A stretch of 64,000 nt of DNA from Rhynchospora pubera. Its lineage: Eukaryota > Streptophyta > Magnoliopsida > Poales > Cyperaceae. Below the pieces are notes generated by a model. It was not told the origin of the DNA and made no database searches. It saw only the letters and a list, made by a program, of their open reading frames with translations. Shown one piece after another: positions 56,110-64,000 of the stretch; the stretch's first letter is position 1; the number at the start of each line of letters is the position of its first letter. Location: positions 197,385,902-197,449,901 of the forward strand of contig CM051459.1 in the NCBI GenBank assembly GCA_028095005.1. The letters are read 5' to 3'. The translations under genes and the position numbers were made by a program.

Positions 56110-56400
56110 TTTTTTTTGGGGGGGGGGCACTTTTGAAGTTGCAGAAATAATTAGAAATTTTTTTACTACGAAAATTTAATTATTCTTATTATGGAAAGTG
56201 ATTTAGGAATCTCGTTTTAAATAAATGGATAGCACAAGCAAAAAAAAAAAGAAAAAGAAAAAGAAAATGACAAAGGAAGCAGACTGATGAAGAAAAGAAG
56301 AAAGTTCGTAGGTTAATTATAATATGACAAAAGTGCAAGAAAAGATGATGGAAAATATCAGGAACCTTCAAACAAAATTGTGGAAGAGAAGTAATTAAAG
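56110..56400. other. Intergenic, no gene seen
   Basis: Homopolymer-rich DNA with a G run at about 56120 and an A/G-rich stretch at 56240-56275. Confidence 0.4.
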
Positions 56401-56429
56401 GATAATCTTTAATTTCAAAGTACCTTTAA

Positions 56430-56660
56430 TACGCAATAACCACAGTAAAATGTAAAACCTCATTTTGGAGATCGTTTTACGCGCACTACATGATTCTATT
56501 TTCACATATGCATGCGCTGTGTGAAATAATTACCCTCAGCCACTTGTTTATCTTTAATCATTCTCCATTAGGAAATAGTCTTATTTTGTTTCTTCTTAAA
56601 TAAATCTTACACATCTACAACAAATCAAATTTCTCGCAAAAGGTCTTATAAACAATACAC
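56430..56660 (+). promoter_or_regulatory. Orphan duplicate of the 57.9-kb peptide promoter
   Basis: This block matches 57495-57680: GCAATAACCACAGTAAAA, CTCATTTTGGAG, TCGTTTTAC, ATAATTAC, CTCCATTAGGAA and CTTATAAA occur in the same order and spacing. No copy of the peptide reading frame follows, so it looks like the surviving half of a tandem duplication. Confidence 0.75.
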
Positions 56661-57490
56661 GATGCACCATAAGAAATATGAAATTCCAATCATATCAATT
56701 GCAGGAATCGGCCTTTCTAGAGTATCGGTTTAATTGGACCATTCAAAAATAGGTTCAAACTTTCAAATTTCTACCTTATTGAAAATTTAATTTTCTTTTC
56801 CTCATTTTTGTCATAAAAAATGTGGTTAATTAGAACCAACATATCATATACGTACTTCCTAAAGTTTAAAATTTATTTATTAGCTTTTTGAGTTTTTTTT
56901 ATTTCTAATTTTATATTATTCAATAAAAATTGCCTTCCTTCCTTGATGCTGCATGAATTAAATTCAGTGCTTACATTTAGTAAACATGTAATATTTTTGT
57001 AATATTGGTTGTTTATATTATTAATATATAAGGGGTTATAAAAAAAATGATTTTTACTTATTCTTAAGTCTCTCACGATGAATAAAGTTTTAAATTATTT
57101 TTACTAAAAAGAAAGTCCAATAAATGTATTCATTGGGATGATATACTCAAGTGTTCTTTTAAAAAACAATGATACTCAGTTGTGTATTATAAGTCAAATA
57201 ATACTTAAGTAAGTATTTAGATGGTCCTCTCACCTTCTATAAAATTGTAAATTATTTTGTCAATTTTTTTAAATCGTATATACATTTAGAGGTTGAAAAA
57301 AATGGGTTTGGTAGGATTAAATTACTGTTTGAAATTGCACATTTAATATGTTAGATATTATGTATTAACTACGAGTGCATATTTTATATGTATGAAAAAT
57401 TAATAAAAGATATTTAGGAAAAGAGTAATTACAAAAGCGTAAAAGCTATTTCTTTAAAAAGTGGAAAAGCACTATCTAAAGTTACTTTAT
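56661..57490. other. Spacer between promoter copies
   Basis: AT-rich DNA, no ORF of interest on either strand, no trace of the peptide gene found by eye. Confidence 0.4.
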
Positions 57491-57654
57491 ATATTCTGCA
57501 ATAACCACAGTAAAAAGTAAAAATCTCATTTTGGAGGTCGTTTTACACTAGAAGATTCTAATTCACAACTTTATTGTGTTGTGGGATAATTACTCTCTCC
57601 CACTTAATTGTCTTTAATAATGCTCCATTAGGAACAAAATAATATTATTCCTTC

Positions 57655-57910
57655 TCCTTATAAAAGGCTAACCAATCCACGACAAAATAAAACAAGAACC
57701 GTACTATTGTGTCAAGTTTAAACTCTAATTAAACTTCTCTTCTAGGTAAGATCTCTCTAATTAATTTTTTCATCTCAATTCTTTATAAGTCAATCTCGTC
57801 CATCGATAGATGATAAATTTGACTTGAAACTCATTTGCGGAAAATAGTACTAACCCTTTCTTGTTTCTGGCTCTATTTTCTAATATTGCTGGGAAATTCG
57901 CATATTTTAG
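57655..57910 (+). promoter_or_regulatory. TATA box and leader intron of the Gly/Ser-tail peptide gene
   Basis: CTTATAAAAGG at about 57657 is the TATA box. TCTAG|GTAAGA at 57745/57746 and TATTTTAG ending at 57910 define a plausible leader intron; the start codon follows 8 nt later. Confidence 0.6.
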
Positions 57911-57917
57911 GATTAGA

Positions 57918-58163
57918 ATGAAACCTTCAAGGAAGCTTCTGGCGCTAATTCTTATACTAGCCATGATGATATGCAGCTTTGCAATGCGAGGGATGGCCAT
58001 GGATCAAGTTGAAGAGGCCATGAAAGCTAAAAACAAAGTAGCTTCTTTTGGTGGGACAACGATTGACAACCATCATGCCATCCCAAGAGATCAATACAAC
58101 AACCACGGTGGAGGCTCCGGTGAAGACGATGGTAGCGGAAGCGGGAGTGGCGGCACAAATTAG
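57918..58163 (+). CDS. Small secreted peptide precursor with NHHAIPRDQYN motif
   Basis: 81 codons from the ATG at 57918, just after the leader-intron acceptor; the upstream in-frame start at 57861 lies inside that intron. Residues 1 to about 27 are a signal peptide (LLALILILAMMICSFA). A short helical stretch with VEEAMKAKNK follows, then the polar segment DNHHAIPRDQYNNH, and a Gly/Ser/Asp tail. No Cys in the mature part. The layout of signal, variable region and short conserved-looking segment near the end is that of plant peptide-hormone precursors. It does not match CLE, CEP, RGF, IDA or PSK motifs, and I cannot assign a family. A duplicated promoter lies about 1 kb upstream. Confidence 0.65.
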   Translation: MKPSRKLLALILILAMMICSFAMRGMAMDQVEEAMKAKNKVASFGGTTIDNHHAIPRDQYNNHGGGSGEDDGSGSGSGGTN

Positions 58164-58744
58164 TAAACAAATAATAATTGGATCTCGCCGTTTTCTTTTA
58201 TTGTACTTGCAGTATGGTTTGTAATTTGTTTTGATTTTGTATAGCTGAAGAGATGGTTTTATGATGTTTTAGAGTGATCTCCAGGCAGTGTAAAAGAGTT
58301 GTACAAGAGTGTGTTTTTTATCAAATATAACGTACTTAAATATATGATATTCGCTGTTATTAATTTCACGATTAAGAATAGTGTTTAAATGTTCGTACGT
58401 ACGTCAGCAAGTCAGCAAAAGCTAGATGGTTTCAAAAATGTACTAAAGATTTTCCCTTGATTTGAGGAGTACTCCTTTTAATTAGCAATTGAGTGCAATT
58501 CTCATTTATTGAAGGGAAATGTTAAGACTATTTTAAAATTCTGTGTCACATAAATTTTTTAAATTTTCAAGAAAACAATTTCCTTTATTCAAATTGGTGT
58601 ATCTCATCCATGAAAGTACGTTGGATGTGTGTAGTCGGTTTCCAGTGAAAAGTATACGTGCATGGTAGTCCATATTCTTTTTTTTTTCTTGACAATAATT
58701 CAATATTCAAGTTACCTGTTCTAATTCGTTAATTAATATGTAAG

Positions 58745-58784
<40 letters not shown>

Positions 58785-59614
58785 GATGTGTTAGTTATTA
58801 TAATTTAATTTTAAGTTCAACTAATTTGGAGTTTGGAAGCAACTAAAGTGCTCTTAATAAGAAGAAATTTAATCAAATAATTAAGAAAATTGTGCTAATT
58901 ACGTCAATTAATATGTGCTGCATTTGCGTCCTTGTATATCTCAAGCGTAATTTTAAGAGTTGTTTAGTCATCAAAATATTTTGAAAATCAACGACTTGAT
59001 TATATTGATGATTGACCAAACAAACTTTTATTTGTCATATTTGATGTTTTATTGTCATACTTTTTTTTAAAAAAAGAAAGAGAACACTACTTCCAATATT
59101 TAATTTATAAGATATTAATTAACATATATAGATGCCGATGAATGAATAATAAAAATATACAATTATAGATGATACACAATGTTATTATTTAATTAAAAAC
59201 ATAAGATATTATATATATAATTTTTTTAAAAAAAAGGAGGATTTGCCATATTTAGTAGGCTAGCATTGAAGGCAGTGGCAAAGTGGTGCACTACTTAATA
59301 TACATAAGAATAACTTAATACTCCGGATCTACCGCACGGCATATAGTAGAACCCTGTCATCCATTTTCTTAATCTGAAATTACATGATCTCTAATAAAAA
59401 TTAAAATGCACTAAATTTTAAGTTCATTTAATTTGTGTCACAACTTCGATGTGTGATTATATTATCTAATTTTGTAGTATATATTACTTAATTTGACATA
59501 TAATATATTAATTTTTTTTTAATACAAAACTAAGTTTATTTAAAATTATATTATGAATCAACAAAATATTAGTAAGTACTGAGTACTAAAATAATATAGA
59601 ATAATGATTATTAC
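58164..59614. other. Intergenic, no gene seen
   Basis: AT-rich sequence with a (TA)n tract at about 58746-58782 not flanking any recognisable element. No ORF. Confidence 0.45.
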
Positions 59615-59619
59615 TTAAT

Positions 59620-60403
59620 GAGCAAAGTTACGGTGCCACATTTGATACTTGTTTGTTATAACAATGGATACAATATCATAAAATTCCATAATTTTTAAAG
59701 TTCATTTGATGCTTGATCAATGACGCCGATCAGATAGAGGTTTCAACTAGTAAAGAAGTGCAAGGATAAAATTCACTCAAGGAGGAGTAACACTCAGCTC
59801 TCAAAAGAAAGAAAATAGAGATAAAACTCAGAAATTCGTATTCATTTCATAATTTGTCTATTGCATCATCATCTTTAGCTTATAAAGCAATCTATTAATT
59901 TAAAACTCACTACCCATTAATACATAACCTCAACTACTTTTTCTAATATCAATACACATTAAATAAAGTCCTAGAAGACCACAAAAGAAAGCACAAAACA
60001 CAACAACAAAATATTAACTCTTTTTGACTAATTAAAACAAAAGATAACTCTTAACTAACTAATTAATTTTATTGACTGCTTCTTTGACTGAATGATATGG
60101 CTAGGATGATTAGTCAGCATCTGACGTGGCTCGAACAGTGTCAATCAAGATGTTGAAAATGAATGAATCGAAGTAACTATGATAGATTAATTCTAATATG
60201 TTATTTTTTCGACATTTTGATTATTAATTAAGTAAAATGAACTTCAAAATTTATAAAATTTTATGTCAATACATCTATTATTAAAATGAACAAAATCAAC
60301 GGTTAAAATTAGATGGTTAAACTTTAAATTTTTTAAAATAAAATTATAAAGATAAAATGTAGCATTTCTAGCACCATAAAAGTGTTGCACCAGAACTTTG
60401 CTC
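59620..60403. mobile_element. Foldback element, about 784 bp
   Basis: Ends GAGCAAAGTTACGGTGCCAC and GAGCAAAGTTCTGGTGCAAC (from the right) are inverted. A 5-bp repeat TTAAT flanks both. The arms share TTGAAGTTCATTT-type words. The middle (from about 59770) may hold another insertion. Confidence 0.55.
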
Positions 60404-60408
60404 TTAAT

Positions 60409-61345
60409 TGATTTGTGTTTTAATTTTTAAATTTAAAATAATATAAAATTTATACTATTTACTCTTTTTTGAATTAGCTGAGTTTAATAGCTCGATTGAA
60501 ATTTAACTCAAATTTGACATGATTTTTTAAATAAAATCAAATTAGGACTTATATATGATCATCTTTATTCGAGCTTAATATTTGTGGATACTAGCTCCAT
60601 CTGAAACTCTAATACTCTAAATTCGATCTTTGTTACAGAAAATCTTTTTTTAAGATAAGTGAGAATAATTTAAAGCAAGATATTGCTTGCTAGGCGGCGT
60701 AGCCATAAATCTTCTTTATGAATTAAGAAATAATAAAAAATACTGACAATTGCGACAGATAACGTCCCACCTTCTACTGATTTGACGTGATGTCGCAATA
60801 ATGGGGTTATGTTTTTCAAAGTTGTTCCAATATCAATAATGTGCAGAAAAAAAAAATAAAATTTTAATTAGGAAAAAGGTAAAGGGAAAAGCTAAATAGC
60901 TTTCTATTGAAAGTAATAGAGACCTAATTTGAATGGTCTATTTGACACACTATTTTAGAAATTACTATATAAATATTTTTGTAATGCCTCATGTTTTCTC
61001 CATAGCTTGCACGCTCTAGTTTTTCTTCATTCTTTTTTTTTTTCTTTTCTTTTATGAGTCGATTGTACTTAAAATATGATAAAATCTAAAAATCCAGGTG
61101 AATTAATCCGCTTATCTAGATATATATATATAGGAGTTGAACTTAATGAAAACTTTTTTTGAAGGCTAAATGACTAGAGCCACGTACGCCAATAATTCAT
61201 TAGTAATAAAATTAATGTTACACGATACAATACAACAAAGCAAAGAAAAGAAGACGAGAAAAAAACAATGTTGAAGGCATTACAAAATTTTGCCGGAGCA
61301 CTACCCGCGGAGTTCATCAGAGCTCCATGACTCCATCTTAATTAA
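60409..61345. other. Intergenic, no gene seen
   Basis: AT-rich DNA without open frames of interest. Confidence 0.4.
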
Positions 61346-61771
61346 GGCTCCGTTTAGATAAGGTGTGAGAAGAAGAGAAGAAAGAAAGAAGTGGGAATAA
61401 GTTAGGGGCGGATTTACATGTGGGGCGGCTGGGGCTAGAGCCCCACCTACCATGGTTTATATATAATATATGGGCCATGAACAAATTCAAAATGCAATTT
61501 TTTTTTTATGTATTTTGAGTGGTTCTTCAATTTTTTTTTTATAATATGGCTTTAAACTATATTTTTGGTATTGTATAAGATGGATATATGATGAACTTAT
61601 GTTGGTCCAATGCTCTTATAAACTCAGTCCCATCTAAATATTTTTCCTAGATCTGCCATTGAAAGAAGTATAGGGAAGTGTGTAACTTTGTGAAGAGTTT
61701 GGATTGTTTATAATAAATTTATTTTCTTATTCTCTTCTTCCCTTCTTTCCAAATGGAATCCAAATGGAGCC
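61346..61771. mobile_element. PIF/Harbinger-like MITE containing a nested hAT MITE
   Basis: Ends GGCTCCGTTTAGAT and GGCTCCATTTGGAT are flanked by TAA (61343-61345 and 61772-61774). A hAT MITE of about 258 bp interrupts it from about 61406 to 61663. Confidence 0.7.
61406..61663. mobile_element. hAT MITE, nested, inverted sister of the copy at 63168
   Basis: Starts AGGGGCGGATTTAC and ends in ATCTGCCATTG. Its sequence is the reverse complement of 63168-63425 over most of its length (for example CCCCACCTACCATGGTTTAT). The target duplication is blurred (about GAATAAGT against AAAGAAGT). Confidence 0.65.
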
Positions 61772-61774
61772 TAA

Positions 61775-62265
61775 ATTTGTTAGAGCTCCATTGAAAGGTA
61801 GATTGTTTAAAGTACATATTGACTGATTAAAAAAAAAATGCGTGCTGGTCGAAAACTGTTAGAAGCAACTAGCGGTCGGAACTCATCGGAAGTAAACCGT
61901 ACGTATCGCTATATATTTAAGTTTCCAAATTCAACAATCTCCAACTTAATTTCCATGTTTTTAATAATTCTTTGACTAGATCTTCAAACTTTTTTAACAT
62001 GAAATGACCATACTTCCCTGAATTAGTATTAAGTACGGAATTTGTTACTTTTTAACATATTTTTATATATAAAAACTTAATTTTTTAATTTGGACCAAAC
62101 GTCAACATCGTAAGTCACAATTTCTCGAGTTGGACGCTTTGTGGCCTAATTCGTTGACAGACCGAACTTCCCTGATGGGCCTTTTTGACATGTCAAATAA
62201 ACCAGGCCGTTGATATCAAACCTTAAAAGCCTATCAAAGCGCACACACTGATTTTGGAAATGTAT
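61775..62265. other. Intergenic, no gene seen
   Basis: No open frame or repeat recognised. Confidence 0.4.
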
Positions 62266-62274
62266 ATCAAAATA

Positions 62275-63028
62275 GTGGAAGGTTCTAGTGCCATAATTTT
62301 AGAGAAAAATTGATTATTGTCATTTGTATTTTTGTTATTGTTTACCATCGGTAAACAGAAAATGAACATATACAATAGACAAGGTGAATATATATAATAA
62401 TTAAAGTGAACACATACAACTAAATAAGTTCAAACAATAATAAGTTGAATATGCATATAAAAATCTGAACAAGAGATTACAACACTTATTTGCTTTGTAA
62501 GTGTTCACTTTGATCTTCTATATGTTTACCTTGTCTATTATATATGTTCATTTTGTGTTTAGCAATGGCAATTGATGACAAAACAACAGATGACAGTTAT
62601 CGTTTCTGATTTTAGAGTGCCTTCAAATGCCACAACTTTACTTTTCATCAATAATTAAAATTTTTAAAATTCAAATATTGAATCTAAACCGTTAATCCTG
62701 TACAACTTAACGAGCGATGTGTTTTCATATAAGTTCTATAAAATTTAGAGTTGATTTGATATTTGATTAAGAGGTCAAATCATGAACGTATTAAAATTAA
62801 TCTGTTATAATTAATAAGATTCGTTCATTTTGTAATCTTTTGATCAAATATCAAATCAAATCCAAATTTAATAAAACTTATATGAAAACACATCGCTTAT
62901 TAAATTGTACAAGATCAACGGTTTGGATTCAACATTTTAATTGTAAAAATTTTAATTATTAATGAAAAATAAAATTGTAATATTTGATGGAACTCTAAAA
63001 TTATGGCACCGCGGCACCGGAACCTTTC
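62275..63028. mobile_element. Mutator-type foldback element, 754 bp
   Basis: A 9-bp duplication ATCAAAATA (62266-62274 and 63029-63037) flanks ends sharing GTGCCATAATTTTAGAG in inverted order. Inside are two further palindromes: one around 62350-62570 (TACAATAGACAAGGTGAA against its inverse) and a larger one around 62640-62975. No ORF. Confidence 0.7.
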
Positions 63029-63167
63029 ATCAAAATAATACAAAATAATAGTTCATATGTTAGAGCACTTCATCACGGCTTATATATACGTGTGTGTATT
63101 TATTGTGAGAAGTGTTTCTCTCTCTTAATCACCTAGTTAATGCACAATATATTGACATGGTCAAACA

Positions 63168-63425
63168 CAGTGGCGGATATAGAAAAAATATTTAGGTGGG
63201 GCTGAGATTTATAAAAATATTGGACCAACATAAGTTCATTGTGTATCTATTTCATACAATACTAAAAATATAGTTTAAAGCTATATTATAAAAAAAATTG
63301 ATGAACCACTCAAAATATATCAAAAGAAAAATTGCAATTTGATTTATTCATAGCCCATATGTGTATATATAAACCATGGTAGGTGGGGCTCTAGACCCTA
63401 AACCCCACCTGTGGATCCGCCACTG
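63168..63425. mobile_element. hAT MITE, 258 bp
   Basis: The inverted termini CAGTGGCGGAT are perfect, and the 8-bp duplication GTCAAACA is perfect (63160-63167 and 63426-63433). Same family as 27906 and 61406. Confidence 0.88.
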
Positions 63426-63509
63426 GTCAAACATATCGGAACCCCGACCTGAAAGAGAATTCATCCATTAAACTGGGTCATCACTCATCAAGAACTAGCT
63501 AATATTTAT

Positions 63510-63764
63510 GTCCTGCTACTGAAAGCTTGTGATTCTTGTATATCTTGTATACTGGTATTATACCAGAGAGAGACAGTAAATGAATAGAAATTGTATTATG
63601 TTGTGTAAAACAGTTTACCGAGCTTACAGATGTATTTATCATAAAGCATCAGATATCGCTAATCCTACTCAACTACAGAAAACAACAGTTCTACTTATCT
63701 CCCTAATTACCCATACTAAGTATCCCCATACAGTGTACCCACATTGTTATCCATTACTCTAATA
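63510..63764 (-). repeat. 3' LTR of a Ty1/copia element (left boundary uncertain)
   Basis: On the minus strand an 11-G polypurine tract (63776-63766) is followed by TATTAGAG, a likely decayed TGTTAGAG LTR start at 63764. TATA-like motifs occur at about 63530-63560. The other LTR end is set only roughly because the element's 5' half is outside the window. Confidence 0.6.
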
Positions 63765-64000
63765 TCCCCCCCCCCCACAAGCCAAAGGGGATCTGTCAAC
63801 TTTGAGCTTGGATTTTAAATGAAGAAACCGAGGAAGGGGCAAAGCTTTTGTGAAAACATCTGCAAGCTGATCCTTTGAAGAAATGAACCGAACTTGAAGT
63901 TCATTGTTGCATATTCTCTCTCTAACGAAATGATAATCAATTTCGATATGTTTTGTTCTTGCATGAAAACTCGGATTGGAGGCTAGAAAGGTTGCTCCTA
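63754..64000 (-). CDS. Ty1/copia polyprotein C-terminus (RNase H end), cut by the window edge
   Basis: The minus-strand frame from the right edge reads a classic copia RNase H tail: HARTKHIEIDYHFVRERI, then ISSKDQLADVFTKALP, then a basic KLKV end. It is open through the polypurine tract and stops in the LTR at 63754. No break was seen in the visible part; the rest lies beyond 64000. Confidence 0.9.

Overview
The window is nuclear DNA from a flowering plant. It is AT-rich, its genes are split by GT-AG introns (plus one AT-AC intron), and it holds plant-specific families: an AVT1-type vacuolar amino acid transporter, a class I TCP transcription factor and a long ABCG transporter with a Cys-rich N-terminal extension. 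Plant transposons and an endogenous pararetrovirus fill much of the rest. I cannot name the species. Nothing looks like a grass in particular.

Layout. 1-4 kb holds a putative small minus-strand gene of unknown function (491-2305, with a possible 5' UTR exon near 3.7-3.86 kb). 8.5-19.15 kb is a complete 12-exon AVT1-type gene (561 aa) with a 24-nt and a 20-nt exon; the 20-nt exon is followed by a U12-type AT-AC intron. 22.08-25.96 kb is an apparently intact Ac-like hAT transposon: an uninterrupted 681-codon transposase, 18-bp perfect terminal repeats and a perfect 8-bp target duplication. 27.33-27.80 kb is an intronless class I TCP gene whose TATA motif was split and duplicated by a 211-bp MITE. 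31.8-38.4 kb is a nearly complete but decayed endogenous badna/tungrovirus-like pararetrovirus on the minus strand, with four in-frame stops and one frameshift in its polyprotein. 43.25-49.14 kb is a complete 14-exon ABCG24/ABCG28-type gene (1093 aa). Two small secreted-peptide genes lie at 50.80 kb (Cys-rich) and 57.92 kb (Gly/Ser-rich tail); the second has an orphan duplicate of its promoter about 1 kb upstream. The right edge enters the 3' end of a minus-strand Ty1/copia element.

The spaces between genes are packed with small DNA transposons. Several have readable target duplications: hAT type (8 bp), PIF/Harbinger/Tourist type (3 bp) and Mutator type (9 bp). There are also palindromic elements sitting in (TA)n tracts like the Micron elements of rice, a 102-bp minisatellite, and two tiny poly(A) insertions flanked by 11-14 bp duplications.

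The host genes do not form an obvious pathway. They are two membrane transporters, one transcription factor and two candidate secreted peptides. Exon boundaries were placed by hand from splice signals and reading-frame continuity. Both large gene models keep frame to the base over all exons. No database search was run.
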